A DNA stretch of 64,000 nucleotides from Torreya grandis (taxonomy: Eukaryota > Streptophyta > Pinopsida > Cupressales > Taxaceae). Numbering within the stretch: position 1 is the stretch's first letter; each line of letters begins with the position of its first letter. The stretch spans positions 2,672,501-2,736,500 of the forward strand of contig JARHVA010001471.1 of the NCBI GenBank assembly GCA_037957365.1, in the 5' to 3' direction. The notes under the pieces were generated by a model. It was given only the letters and a program-made list of their open reading frames with translations, ran no database searches and was not told the DNA's origin. Both the position numbers and the translations under genes were made by a program. Below are positions 45,420-57,919 of this stretch, piece by piece.

Positions 45420-46560
45420 ATTGTTGCAATCAATGAGAAGGACGACACCCAAGAAAGTCAAGAAATTTGTGGTGAAAGTCTATAATGAGGAATAAATTTT
45501 GACTCTCTCTCTTAGTTTGATGTTTGATTATAGCCTAATGTCATAGACAATATTTGTAAATGGTATAAATAACATTCTCTTATTGCTTACTTTATTGGTT
45601 GCACCCCCTCAAATAAATCCTTCAATACCTAATTTCGACATGAAATGGAACCCTCGAGTGTCCATGTCATTGGCATTCAAAACTTTAAAAAGGGGTTTTT
45701 TATATTCTCTTTTATGGATCCATCCCAATTCCAAGCTCTATTGGCTAAATCGAGTTATTATTTCCTGAGGAACACCCTTTTATTTTTCCCCCATGGATCC
45801 ATGATTTTAAGGTCACTGATTACACTTCTTTTTAGGTGTCAGTATGGATTGAAATATTTGGCCTCCCACTTCCTCTATGGACCTTTTTGAAGGAGATTGT
45901 CAATCCCATAGGGCATGTTTTATGTCATGATCCATCTTTCTATTCAACATGTCCCAATGAGCGGGTATATGTGGAATTCAAGTTGACCAAGTATTTGAAG
46001 GATTCCATTGATATTGAAGTTGACACTAAGCATTGGGTGTAAAAATTTGTTTAATTCAAGCTCCCCAAAACTTTTTATTATTGTTATTTTCTTGACCTCT
46101 AAATCAAAGATTAACCCCTCATGGGTTGGTTGAAACCCTTGACTGAACAACCATAATTTAAAAAACCTAAGGAAACAGAGAAAATAATGGTTGGATGATA
46201 GTTACCAACATAAATTCATTGATTGGTAACTAAGCTACCCATTTAGTTTCTTTTTCTTAATGATAAAACCCTCTCATAAGGCATGTAATGTCATTGCCCC
46301 ACCCAAGCCTCTTAATTTTTTGATAGGCCCATAGAGCCATGTTTTACAAGTTTTTAAGCCTCAACCGAGCTCTTCTCCCATTGGGACATCATATACACAT
46401 GATCTAATCTCCATGAAGTCATGTATCCCACCTTGTGGGGGTGGCAACTCTCCCCAAGAGGATAAATGGGTTAAGTGCAACTCCATTCGAAACTAGTGCA
46501 ATAGTTTTATAACCCTTTAAATATATTGAATATGGCCATGGGAGATCCTTATGGATGATA
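45420..46560 (+). pseudogene. LINE ORF1 remnant, copy B
   Basis: Second copy of the LINE at the window start. Overlapping open frames 45583-46042 read GIQNFKKGFFIFSFMDPSQFQALLA, then SVWIEIFGLPLPLWTF, VLCHDPSFYSTCPNERV (zinc-knuckle-like) and VDTKHWV. The DNA is visibly similar to 45-330 and continues so through 46.56 kb. Copy B extends further 5' than the part of copy A in the window. Stops and small indels. Confidence 0.65.
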
Positions 46561-46574
46561 TTTATAAGTGAATA

Positions 46575-47293
46575 TATTATCTTGGAATGTTTGAGGTCTC
46601 ATAGAGTCCTCTCATAAATTCTATGTGCAAATTGTTTAATAACAATTGTGATCTTTGGAGTCTATTTGTTTGTAAGAAGTTAATTTTTTTGTGTTTTTTT
46701 ACAAACTGCTCTGAAATGAATCTAGTCTAATACTACTTAGTTCTTCAACCCACATGATGATGAATGTAGCTGTGCTAGTATCTTAGTTTCCTAAAAAAAT
46801 ATTCCTTAATTGTTGGCAGGAGGGGTGATCTGTCACACCAGGCTATTTGTAATCTCCTTGATGTTATTGGGCATTTATTAGGGATTCTCAACATCTACAC
46901 CCCCAATGATGGTCCTAACAAAGTAACTTTATTGTAATATTTGGTTGACAAGGTTTAGGGTGAAGAGATTTTAATATGGTGAAGAGTCTCGAGGACAAGG
47001 TTTGTGCTTACCGATACTATGGTGTGTGGAATAATGTGAGGCATGATATTGCTTTAAAAATTGGTGGCCCTTGACAAACCATCTATTCTGATGTTACACA
47101 ATAACTTCCACTACTTGGTTTACATGGTCTAACTACCACATCGATGATGATAGCATCCTCAATAGACTAGATCATTATATGCTATTAAATTAAATATCTT
47201 ATCTTTTATCAATTCTAATGGACAATCTATCTCATGCACTCTGAATATGTTCTCTCATACCATAATCCCATCACTTGTAGAGTGGAGTGGAGT
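46575..47293 (+). pseudogene. LINE ORF2 endonuclease remnant, copy B, cut by an LTR
   Basis: Reads LSWNV-GLIESSHK, then the APE-type motif RDFNMVKSLEDKV and the WNNVRHDIAL block, parallel to copy A at 0.86-1.58 kb. Similarity to copy A stops abruptly at 47293, where a TGTAGATAC LTR start begins. The rest of ORF2 is not found directly. The RNase H piece at 57.92 kb may be its far end. Confidence 0.65.
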
Positions 47294-48639
47294 TGTAGAT
47301 ACTAAATCTGATTTTTATAGTATCTCAATCTTGTATCCTTAGAAAATACTAACCAGGACTCTAGCCTTCAATTCTAGACCTTCATGTTGCCAAAAATCTC
47401 ATATTCATCATCTCATTATGCCTAATTACTTATCTCCTAGTATGACCCTTATCATTTTGATGACTTAGGTCTTCTACATTACACAAAAATCTCAAAATAT
47501 GATAAATATCATTCACTATCAGTTTTAGATCCATACCTCTTTTATAGCCTTCTGGACACTATTGGCCATAAAGGGACATTACTACTGATGGTAGTGTTCA
47601 AATCCTTACCTAGTGTCCAATCTACAAAATCCATCTAATTTAAAAAATATTTGAAACCTATGGGTTGGCCTATTTATTTTAATTAATCCTACCATGATAT
47701 ATTTTCAAAAGGTGTGGTATAAATATAAGTCTAATCCTTCTCATTATTCATCTAGCATATACTAAGCAAACACCTATCGAGGCTCATTCAATCATTCACA
47801 TAATTGAGTCATTCCACCCCATTCATCCCTTTTTATTTATTAGTCATCGGAGAAGTCATACAAAAGGTCTAAAGCATTCAAAGAGTAGTCCATGAGTTAT
47901 ATTTTCTAAGTTACAAGCTAGATCATTGCATGCATCCACATATAACATATTTCACCCTTGTGCACACACACTCCCACACCTAAAGGTGAACTACATATGT
48001 TTGACGCCCTCTTCAGAGTAGTGTCTATGTATGCAACACTCATTGATAAAGGGGTCTTTGAGGTCAACTTGACACCATGATCCCACTAACCCATTTTTGG
48101 TAAACTCATTCTAAGGGTGAAGAACTAGGGTTTGATCAATAAGAAGAGAGCAATAAAATATATCCTAGATCTAAATATATCAATAAAAATATGATAGAAA
48201 ACCCAAAATGATGAATTTGGTTGCATCAAGATCCAATGATTATTTTTTACTGGATACTTTTGTCACAATCAAACACTATCATTTAGGGTAATGTTTAGAT
48301 ATAATGGTAGTGTTTAAAGCTACATAAGTACAATTTCCAAACTATGATGGCAGATCTAGAATCCAATTCCTGCACATTTCTACCTATGTAAGATCTTAGA
48401 TATGTTTGCATATAGTAGACCTAGATAGGTATCATTTCTCTTTGGTATTGCAATCAATTGAACATCTTTTAAATGTGGTACTTTATATATTTAACATATC
48501 TTAATATTTTAATTTAGAATATTTATTTATCTGAGTTTATAATTAATTGGAATACTATAAATTATTTTATCACCCTTATGCTTAAGCTCTTTTATATTAT
48601 TAACTCCTTCCCCACATAATTCAAATTTAGTGTTAAACA
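47294..48639 (+). repeat. Ty3 LTR inserted in the LINE
   Basis: The left end TGTAGATACTAAATC is defined by the break in LINE similarity. The right end GTTAAACA abuts a primer-binding-like site. About 1.35 kb, non-coding. No partner LTR in the window, so the element is truncated. Confidence 0.65.
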
Positions 48640-48641
48640 TT

Positions 48642-48655
48642 TGGTGAACCTGACC
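48642..48655 (+). promoter_or_regulatory. Primer-binding-like site of the second Ty3 element
   Basis: TGGTGAACCTGACC two bases after the LTR end. Same start as the site at 7.53-7.55 kb on the minus strand. Confidence 0.55.
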
Positions 48656-48884
48656 TCTAAGTCTCCTTGTACAAACCCTAGTTTGATTTAAGGTTTCTTG
48701 ATTTTTGATTTTTGATTCCTAAATTGTTAATATCTTAAAATCATATTTACATTTATTAAAAAATAATAAATCATATTAAATATAGATGGAGATATTGGTT
48801 ATTTCATTAAAAATATATGATGTTAATGGTTGCTTGTTATTTCCCATACATTGCTAAATTAGTCAAAGTTATAATAAAATGGAG

Positions 48885-49660
48885 TAACCAAATGGGTCAA
48901 TACAAATCGAGTGTTTTCAAACAAGATTAAAATTTAATCCCTATTTACAACTCTTATTGCAATAATATTGAGCCTCTTCCTCCTCTTAACCCTAAGGAGG
49001 GTGATAACTACTATCCCTCTAAATAGGTCCAGAGTATCATTTTTCTAAGAGATAAAGTGGACCATCCTATGGTTTCAAATGAAGGTAATCAATATATCCT
49101 TCCTTAAATCCCTACACCTCCCACATCTCCTCTAGATGGTGTGTGTATGCATATTCAATATGAATTATGTAGGGTTTGTGATTGTGAATCCCTAAAATAT
49201 TAAATCATCACTATGAGCAAGTTCATCAAAGAGTTAAAAAATAATCTTAGTTCAAATATCACATTATTATAAAATTAGATTACATACCTACATAATCCCA
49301 CACATGCTAGTGCTAGTCATCTGTTTACATCTTCTAGCAATGTTTCATATCCAAATGAAAAGATACAACAAAATACAACTAAAATAAGTTATTCAAATTT
49401 ATTATACCAAAGGCTTCTAAGAGTCCAACTGAAATCATAAGAGAGATGTTTCTTAATAAATTTATCAAATTACCTCCTACACATCCTATAAGAAGATCCA
49501 AATACTATTGTGCATATCATAGAATACATGGGTATCATACAAATTATAATTTTTGATTGAAGAACAAAATACAATGTCTCAAAGATAGTGGTGATCCTAT
49601 CATTGATGCATAAATCAATCAAACCACTCACATTATGAGTACTTCTCCTAAAGCATAGCT
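48885..49660 (+). pseudogene. Ty3 gag remnant (second element)
   Basis: A start region (MGQYKSS) is followed by a largely unreadable middle. At 49.43-49.62 kb comes SPTEIIREMFLNKFIKLPPTH, SKYYCAYHRIHGYHTNYNF and LKNKIQCLKDSGDPI. The YCAYHRIHGYHT-N-LK block is the divergent zinc-knuckle-like motif at the end of gag in many plant Ty3 elements. Capsid core deleted or decayed. Confidence 0.55.
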
Positions 49661-50683
49661 ACAAAAAAATGTGTTGGGGGTGTGGCATGGGGGACACAGT
49701 GTGTTGGTCTGGGGAGTGAAGATGGAGGGATGTCTATGAAGGGGTGGCCTAGAGGTGGACTAAGGGTGGCAGAGGGGGCAGTTTGGTGGATTTGACATAA
49801 AAAAAAGTTTTTTGTTTTTTTATTGAAACCTTGTCTTTACATGGATTGGCTTAGTGCCAAGCATTGATGGATATTCATTATGTTATATTTCTCTAGTGAA
49901 TGATCCTAGTCTCATCCCTTTTTTGGTATTCTTTGATATCTATACTTTGGATTTAGGGGTATCCATTCCACACATTCCCCTGGGGCATGATCCCATTCTT
50001 ATCCCTTTTTTAGTATCCTCTAAGAATCATAAGTGGATGGTTACACAATTTATTTTACACTATCTTCACTACTAGATTAAAATCCACTTAATAGATTTTT
50101 ATTTTAAATTTCAAGTAGGTTGTAGTCCAACAATGAGGATGATGGTGTAAAAGGTGCTATGCAACCATCCACCAAGGTACAAATTCCAGAAGATACCAAA
50201 AAATGGATGAGGTCAAGATCATGCCCCAGATGATTTGATGGAATGGATACCCCTTAGTCCTTAGCACTAAGTTGAAGATACATTATATATACCTAATTCA
50301 TGTAAAATCAAGTTTCAATCAAACAAAAAAAAAACAATTTTAACTCTTTAAAAATATCCATATCAATTTTTACATCCTCAATGTTTCGTTTTGTTCCCCG
50401 TGATCCTTCATCAAGAGTCAAAGAGTCATTACAAGATTATTATTCGTTAATTTACAAAATACCTATTCATGTTACTAATTTGATTCAAGTTACTAATTTC
50501 ATTATTAGAAATTTATTTTCTTCATTTAAGACATTAACAGTTCTCTTTATTGGCTAAATTAATTAGTTTGAATGTATTTTTTGTTTTTTGATTTTTTAAT
50601 AATTCAAAACCAAGATTCATATTATTTGTTAAATAATTATTAATAGTTTTAATTAAATCCCATTAATGGGTTGAGGGTATCCA
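49661..50683. other. Unclassified, probably interior of the second Ty3 element
   Basis: The only notable reading is 49854-50075, with two related halves (NDPSLIPFLVFFD and HDPILIPFLVSSK). No known domain. Ends at the TAAAT duplication of the Copia element. Confidence 0.35.
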
Positions 50684-50688
50684 TAAAT

Positions 50689-51666
50689 TATTGGAAATAT
50701 TGTCATTGATGTCAAAGGTTTAACATTATTGGTGACAAAGGCCCCATATTATTTAATGTCTAAAGGTGTTTTTAATGTTCATATTTTGGCTAAAGTTTGT
50801 TGATATTTATTTAATATTAATGAATATATTTTTGGTTGCATAAAGTGAAAACAAGGCCCATGAAGAAGTCAAAGAGTCATGAGGTAAGTGGAAAAGAGGG
50901 AAAGGAAGCATTTTCCCATGAAGGGTCATCTTGAAGAATTCAAAGAGTCACCAAGTGAAGACAAAAAATAAAGGGCACATTTTCTCATGAAGGGTCACCT
51001 TGAGGAATTCGAAAAGTCACCAAGATAAAGACAAAAGGGGAAAGGACATATTTTCTCATGAAGGGTCACCATGTGACTTTTCAAATGAAAGGATTCGAAG
51101 GGTCATACAAATATGGTGTCATTTTCCATGAGGATTGAAGGGTCACAATGGTGAATGCCAAAGGTCATTTGGAAATCTATAAAAGGAGGCTTGGGAAGCC
51201 ATTTGTAATATGCAAGAGTGCATGGTTTGAAATTGTTTTATTTCAAGAAAAGAGAAGAGAATAGAAAGAGATATAATATATTTTTATCATTTGTTGAGAA
51301 AGAAACATTGAGAGATAGTTGTGTTTTATACAGGGTTTGGTGCTCATGTGGGTTGATGCTCACAAATCATTGTTCTATTAGTGCTTGGAAAAGGGGTTTG
51401 TGCTCTTGCAAGTTGGTACTTGAAAAATTTGTAATTTGAGTTAGTGCTCATTCATATAATTGAGATTGTTCTCCATGGTTTTTCCCACATTGGATTTTCA
51501 TGTAAAAATATGGTGTCTCTCTCTCTCTCTTATGTGGTGCATGTTATTGTTTTATTTTTATTATATATATTTAATGTATGGTTAAGTGGAGTTTTATTAA
51601 GTAAAAATTTTATAAGATATATGATATATTGATTCACCCCCCTCTCAGTATATCATGTCCTTAACA
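50689..51666 (+). repeat. 5' LTR of the Copia element
   Basis: Direct repeat of 56906-57901, 978 bp. Contains repeated AAGGGTCA-type phrases (50930-51150) and a CT run of about 16 bp. Confidence 0.9.
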
Positions 51667-51668
51667 AC

Positions 51669-51680
51669 TGGTATCAGAGC
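51669..51680 (+). promoter_or_regulatory. Primer-binding site (tRNA-iMet)
   Basis: Exact TGGTATCAGAGC two bases after the 5' LTR. Confidence 0.92.
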
Positions 51681-51731
51681 AGGTTCCTTTGGAAAGATTT
51701 TAACAACTTGAAGATAGATTGGGGAAAACAC

Positions 51732-52660
51732 GATGGCTATATCACATGAAAGTTTTTCTACAAATAAAGAACCTTTGTTTTATGCAACAAATTATGCATT
51801 TTAGAGCATAAGGATGAGGACTTAATTTATGGCCTTTGGATTTGACATTTGGCAAGTAGTGATGGAGGAATATGAAGAGCCACAGATACTTGTAACCACT
51901 CCTACAGAAAAGAAGGTAAGTGAAAATTATGTAAATATTTAAATGTTATTTTATGTGGTTTATGTGAATCAGAATTTGTTAAAGTTATGAAATGCAAACC
52001 TTATCATGAGACTTGGGTAAAGCTTGAGAATATTTACAAAGGTGATGGAAAGATTCAACAAGCTAAGCTCCAGACTTTAATAAGACAGTTCAAAAGTTTG
52101 AAGATGGAAGAGGAATAAAATATAACAAGTTATCTTTTGTGGGTTGATCAAATAATTAATCAAATTCAAGGCCTTGGAGAAAAATTAGAAGAGTCAGTGG
52201 TGGTAAAAAAGGTTTTGAGATCTCTACCATTGAGATATGATGCAAAAGTTTCGATAATTGAGGAGATGAAGGATCCATCCAAGCTAAAGATGGATGAACT
52301 ATATGGTATTCTTACAGCATATAAAATGTGGACCGAACAAAAGAAACCCTCAAAGAAGGAAGTTGGTTTCAAGACATCAAAGAAAGACAAGGCTAAGATT
52401 TAATAATCAAGTGAAAACTATAACGATGAGGAAGATGATAATGGATCTCTATTTATCTGCAAGCCTAAAAAGGGCATAGGTAAATATCAAGTAAAGTTTC
52501 TATTTAAATATTTTAAATGTGATAAGATTGGATATTTTGTAGCTAAGTGCCTAGATAAGAACAATGGTAAAAATAAAGAAGAAAATTCTACATACAAGAA
52601 GAATTTCAAAGGCAAATATAATAAGGGATTTGATTAGAAGAGTTTATATTCTAAAGATCC
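51732..52660 (+). pseudogene. Copia gag remnant
   Basis: ATG at 51732 (MAISHESFSTNKEPLFYATNYAF), then a gag core HETWVKLENIYKGDGKIQQAKLQTLIRQFKSLKMEEE. The open frame 52137-52403 gives VVKKVLRSLPLRYDAKVSIIEEMKD and LYGILTAYKM, the UBN2-type Copia capsid. A zinc knuckle near 52.51-52.56 kb reads FKYFKCDKIGYFVAKC, with one Cys and the His altered. At least five stops. The same region's plus-strand frame 52294-52479 is a shadow. Confidence 0.75.
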
Positions 52661-52759
52661 TAGCTCAGCCAAAGATAGTGGAGTCAGTGACTCAGATGAA
52701 GAGATTATATTTATGACCATACATGAAGATGTCTCCACAATAAAAATCATAGATGATCA

Positions 52760-53280
52760 AGAATAAGAACATGATGAAGCTGTGGTGAATCTAGAAGGAG
52801 AACTCGTGTGCTTTAGAAGAATTAAACGATCTTGAGAAAAAGATTCAAAGATTGAAGCTCCAGATCGATAAAAATGAAAAAGAGTCAAAGGAAATAATTG
52901 AAGATCTACAAGTACACATTGAAGAAGCCAAAAATACTGAAGAAGATCTAAAGACTCAATTACAAAAAATAAGTGAAGAATGTGAAAGGTATGTTGTTAA
53001 AATTGTCTGTTTAAAAGAAGATATTGAAAAAACTAATAAAGCGGTCAATGATAGAGCAGCAAATGATTCAAAATTTGAGAATAACACTAACATGTTGATT
53101 ATATTAGAAAATCAAAAATAAATATTAGATAAGACAAGTATCAGATTTGAAAATAAAAAGAGCTATGTTGAAGCTCTTACAAAAGAGAAAATAAAGAGGG
53201 AAGAAGTTAAGAATGTAAAGGACAGCTCAAACAAAGAAGGCCGGAAGGAACAAAGCTACAAAAGATAACCAGGTCAAAGA
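52760..53280 (+). pseudogene. Coiled-coil segment between gag and protease
   Basis: The open frame 52852-53121 encodes 89 residues rich in Glu, Lys and Ile with heptad spacing (KEIIEDLQVHIEEAKNTEED, LQKISEECERYVVKI, LKEDIEKTNKAV). A long coiled coil after the zinc knuckle is seen in some Copia lineages and would aid gag assembly. The open frame may extend upstream from 52.76 kb. Confidence 0.6.
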
Positions 53281-53639
53281 TACACAAATCAAAATAGGTT
53301 CTACTTTCATGGTTATTATTTTTATTATAATGTTTATGGTCATAATAAGATACACTATCAAAAAAGAGCTAACAATTTTGGAAACAAGGAGAAGGAAACT
53401 CATGCAGAGTCAAGCAGAAGCCACAATTTTTTTATTCCTCTATCAAGCTTTGATGAATAGGCCATAGTATGTTACAAGTGAAATAATTTCAGACACGTAT
53501 CCTAGTATTTTATAAGTGTGTTTGAGTCAGTCAAGAAGGACCAAATTTTCAAGGCTCCCTCATTAAGAAGAAATTTTAGACAAGTTCATGGTAGAAGAAA
53601 CACCTTGAAAATTCTATGTTACTCTAGACACCTTTGCAT

Positions 53640-54960
53640 GTAAGAAATGAAGAAAAGCCATGGTTCATTGATATCAGATGTTTGAGGCACATGACAAGAG
53701 ACAAGAGTAATTTTATAACTCTAATAAGATCAATGGTGGCATAGTGAAATTTAGAGATAATACCATTACCTGAATAGCCAAAAAATGTACATTAAGTTTG
53801 GATAATGGTATAATTAAGACTGAAAATGTTTTGTATGTGCAAGGTCTTAAGAATAATTTATTGAGTGTAACTCAAATATGTGATCAGGGACACACACTAA
53901 AGTTTTATGAAGAAGGTTGTGAAATTAAGAGAAAAGATTCAGATGTGTTGATTGTAGATGCTCAGAGAACAAGCAACAATTTATATATATTATTAGATAT
54001 CAAAGGTCAAAGATGTAGTTTGAGTTAGGTTGAAGAAATTTGATTGTGGCATAGGAGAATGGGACACATAAATTTTTATAATCTTATCAACATTAGCAAG
54101 AATCAAATAGCTAGAGATCTTCCAAAGATTACAAAACTCACTTTGTGAACCATGCCAGCATGGGAAGTAGGTCAAAAGATGGTTCAAGAAAAAAAATACT
54201 TGACCACTCAGATGTTAGAGCTTGTTCACACTGATTGTGTGGACCTACCAAAACTCAAAGTATTCAAGGTGATAAATACTTCATTTTGTTTATTGATGAT
54301 TTTACACATATGACTTGGGTGATTTTTTGAAGAAAAAATCATAAGCTTTCAGCCACTTCAAAGCATTCAAAGCTTTAGTTAAGAATAAAATTGGTTTAAA
54401 TATTAAGTGCATGAGATCATATCAAGGAAGAGAATTCATGTCTGATCAGTTTATTGAGTATTGTGAAGATCATGGGATAAAGAGATATTATTCAGCAGCC
54501 AGAACTCCACAGAAAAATGGAGTAGTTGAGCAAAAAAATAGAATAGATCAAGAGATGGTGAGGACAATGCTAACTTAATCTAAGATACCAAATAAATATT
54601 GGAGAGAGGCAGTAGCTATAATAGTGCATATCCAGAATAGAGTGTTGTTGAGAGTCAACCGTGGCAAGACTCTATGTGAGCTATGGAAAGACAAACTAAC
54701 TATAGTTGATTATTTTAGAGTTTTTACTAGTAGATGCTTCATAAAGAGAACCGATAAAAATTTGAGTAAGTTTGCATCTAGAACAAATGAAGGTATATTT
54801 ATTGGATATTCTTGAAAAATTAAAACTTATAAATGTTATAACAAAATAATCACAAAGATTGTTAAAATTGCAAGTGTTAGGATAGATGAAGATGTAGCAC
54901 AAAGAGACAATGATCCAGTAGATACTCCTAAAATCATTAAAGAAGAAGATTTTAAATAAT
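53640..54960 (+). pseudogene. Copia protease and integrase remnant
   Basis: Protease near 53662 reads WFIDIRCLRHMTRDKSNF. The active-site DSG has become DIR, which kills it. The following frame 53798-54028 holds VLYVQGLKNNLLSVTQICDQG and the protease-integrase linker. The integrase zinc part has LWHRRMGHINFYNL near 54.05 kb. The first catalytic region is ELVHTDCVDL (54.22 kb). At 54.44-54.54 kb come SDQFIEYCEDHGI and RTPQKNGVVEQKNR, where the catalytic Glu of PQENG is Lys. The frame 54624-54815 continues with RTDKNLSKFASRTNEGIFIGYS. Confidence 0.75.
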
Positions 54961-55139
54961 CAGATGAGGATGAGAAAAAAGAGAAAAGGACACCAAAACC
55001 CCATCTAAATATGTCCATAGAAATCATAATGAAAGTGACATCATCAGGAACATAAATGAAGGAGTTCACACCTTTAAAATGATGGTAAGTAAATCTAACC
55101 AAGTTAATTTTTCTTTGTTATCCAAAATTTAGCCTAGAA

Positions 55140-56640
55140 CTTTTTTAGAAGCTAGACATGATGAGCATTGGGTTAAAGAAATGGATGAATAATTAAATCA
55201 AATAGAAAAAAATGATACTTGGGAATTAGTGTTTAGATCAAAATGTGATAGGAACAAAATGGGTTTACAGAAATAATTTGAATGAAGATGGTGAAGTTAC
55301 TAGGAATAAAGAAAGGTTAGTATGTAAAGGATATGCTTAGATTAAGGGTATATATTTTGAATAAATTTTTTCACTAGTGGCAAGGCTAGAGGCTATTAGA
55401 ATATTTCTTGCATATGCAATGTTTAAAAATTTCAAAGTGTTTCAGATGGATGTCAAGTCTACTTTTCTGAATGGGGATCTAGAAGAGGAGGTCTACATTA
55501 ATCAGCTTGAGGGATTTCTTCTCTCAAATGATAGTATCCATGTATACAGATTAAAAAAAGCACTGTACGGATTGAAACAAGATCCCAGAGCTTGGTATGT
55601 AAGAATTTATAAGTACCTGTATGATCAAGGTTTCAAGAGAGGTTTTTCTAACAATAATCTCTACATCAAAATAGAAGGTGAGTATCAGTTGATTATTGTG
55701 GTATATGTTGATGACATAATATTTGGAGGAAACATTGAAAATATGACAAAATAATTTTTTTATAATATGCAAAAGTAATTTGAGATTTATATATTAGAGA
55801 ATTGTCATTTTTATTAGGGTTTCAAGTATTTCAATTGGATAAAGAAATTTTCATATCTCAAAATAAATATGCCAAGAAATATTAAAAAAATTGGTTTTGA
55901 GGATTGTGCACCAGTTGGCATACCAATGGGTACAGAGAACAAGGTGAGTAAAGATGAAGATTTACCTATTACAGATCAATATTTGTATAGATCTATTATT
56001 GGTAGTCTTTTATATTTGATGGCATTGAGGCCAGACATCATGCATGAAATAGGCATGGTTACGAGATATCAAGAAACCCTGAAGGAGCGTCATGTTTAGT
56101 TGGTGAAGAGAATATTTAGACATGTCAAGGGGACATTGGAATATAGATTTTGGTATCCCACAGATAGAGATTTCACTTTGGTTGCTTATATAGATTTATA
56201 TTGGGTAGGTTGCTTGGATGATAGAAAGAGTACAAGTGGAGGAGCTTTCTTCCTTGATGATAGCTTAGTATCTTGGCTAAGCAAGAAGCAAAACTCAGTA
56301 TCACTTTCTACAATTGAATCATAATGTATTAAAATAGTGTTATGTTGTACTCAAGCGCTTTTGATGAAGTAAACTTTAGAAGACATCAAGGTAAAATATA
56401 ATGAACCTATCTCTATCTTTTGTGACAACACAAGTGCTATTAATATTTCTAAGAATCCAATGATGCATTCAAGAACAAAACATATTCCTATCAAATATCA
56501 CTTCTTGAGAGATCAGGTTGTAGATTAGCAAGTTAAGTTAGAATATATCAGTACTATAGAATATATTGTAGATATAATCATAAATGTACTACCAAAGGAC
56601 ACATTTGAGTATCTACGGGAGAAGTTGGGAGTAATTTCTT
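55140..56640 (+). pseudogene. Copia reverse transcriptase and RNase H remnant
   Basis: Starts with EARHDEHWVKEMDE and NDTWELV-like motifs. The open frame 55377-55754 (125 residues) spans ARLEAIRIFLAYA, FQMDVKSTFLNGDLEEEVYI, RLKKALYGLKQDPRAWY and IVVYVDDIIFGG. Both catalytic regions (first Asp, YVDD) are intact. The second part has APVGIPMG, RSIIGSLLYLMALRPDIMHEIG, then in 56100-56324 RIFRHVKGTLEYRFWYPTD, AYIDLYWVGCLDDRKSTSGGAFFLDD and VSLSTIES. The RNase H end is FCDNTSAINISKNP and HSRTKHIPIKYHFL. RT is the best-preserved domain of the element. Confidence 0.8.
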
Positions 56641-56905
56641 TTACTTCTTGCCATTGAGAATTAGCATCAATTGAGGAGGAGTTAAGTTTTAGTTTTAGGA
56701 TAGGCCTTTTGCCATTAATTTCAAAGGGGAAGAAGTAAAAAAATAGGTATAGGAATAGGTATAAGAATAGGTACAGGATGCTACAATAAAGAGGAGTTAC
56801 TATATGTTTTTCAATTGGCATTATGTGCAGGTTGGCATGTGTAGTACAGGTTTCAAGATGTGGTAGGTTCAATTTGAGGTTACCATCAATGACAAAGAGG
56901 GAGTT

Positions 56906-57730
56906 TGTTGTAAATATTGCCATTGATGTCAAAGTTTTAACATTATTGGTGGTAAAGTCCCCATAGAATTTAATGTCTAAAGGTGTTTTTAATGTTCATA
57001 TTTTGGCTAAAATATGTTGATATTTATTTGATATTAACGAATCTATTTTTGGTTACATAAAGTCAAAAGAGGGACCATGAATAAGTCAAAGTGTCATGAG
57101 GTAAATACAAAAGAGGGAAATGATGAATTTTTCCATGAAGGGTCATCTTGAAGAATTCAATGAGTAACTAAGTGAAGACAAAAGAATAAGGGCACATTTT
57201 CTCATGAAGGGTCACCTTGAGAAATTTGAAAAGTTACCAAGATAAAGATAAAAGGGAAAATGATGCATTTTCTCATGGTCATCATGTGACTTTTCAAATG
57301 AAAGGATTTGAAGGGTCATGAAAATATGGTGCCATTTTCCATAAGGATTGAAGGGTCACAAATGGTGAACGCCAAAGGTCATTTGGAAAGCTATAAAAGG
57401 AGGCTTGGGAAGGCATTTATAATATGCAATAGTGCATTGTTTTAAATTGTTCTATTTTAATAAAAGATGAGAGAATAGAAAGAGATATACTAGATTTATA
57501 TTATTTGTTGAGAAAGCAACATTGAGAGATAGTTATGTTTTATACATAAGAGGGGTCAGTGCTCTTATGGGTTGGTGCTCCCAAATCATTGTTGTGTTGG
57601 TGCTTGTTAAAGGGGTTGGTGCTCCTATAAGTTGGTACTTATAAAATTTGTAATTTTATTTGGTGGTCAATCATATACTTAAGATTATTCTCCATGATTT
57701 TTCCCACATTGGGTTTTCACATAAAAATAT

Positions 57731-57767
<37 letters not shown>

Positions 57768-57901
57768 TGGTGCATGTTATTGTTTTAGTTTTATTACATA
57801 TCTTGAATGTATGGTTAAGTAGAGTTAGATTAAGTAAAAGTTTTATAAGATATATGATATACTGATTCACCCCCCGCTCTCAGTATATCCCATGCTTAAC
57901 A
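56906..57901 (+). repeat. 3' LTR of the Copia element
   Basis: 996 bp. Differs from the 5' LTR by substitutions and by a longer CT run (57732-57764, 33 bp). Confidence 0.9.
57732..57764 (+). repeat. (CT)n microsatellite
   Basis: 33 bp of CT repeats, twice as long as at the matching place in the 5' LTR (51515-51530). Confidence 0.95.
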
Positions 57902-57919
57902 TAAATAAGGATCACGGAT

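Larger units (their letters stand above)
50689..57901 (+). mobile_element. Full-length, dead Copia LTR element
   Basis: LTRs 50689-51666 and 56906-57901, both ending TTAACA. The left begins TATTGG (mutated), the right TGTTGT. Perfect duplication TAAAT (50684-50688 and 57902-57906). PBS TGGTATCAGAGC at 51669. PPT-like AAAGAGGGAG before the right LTR. The interior shows gag, protease, integrase, RT and RNase H in Copia order, plus a coiled-coil segment after gag. All are broken by stops, with key residues lost in protease and integrase. Confidence 0.93.

Noticed and set aside
54836..55102. Minus-strand 88-codon Ser/Phe-rich frame
   Set aside because: Opposite strand of the Copia integrase-RT linker, no motif.
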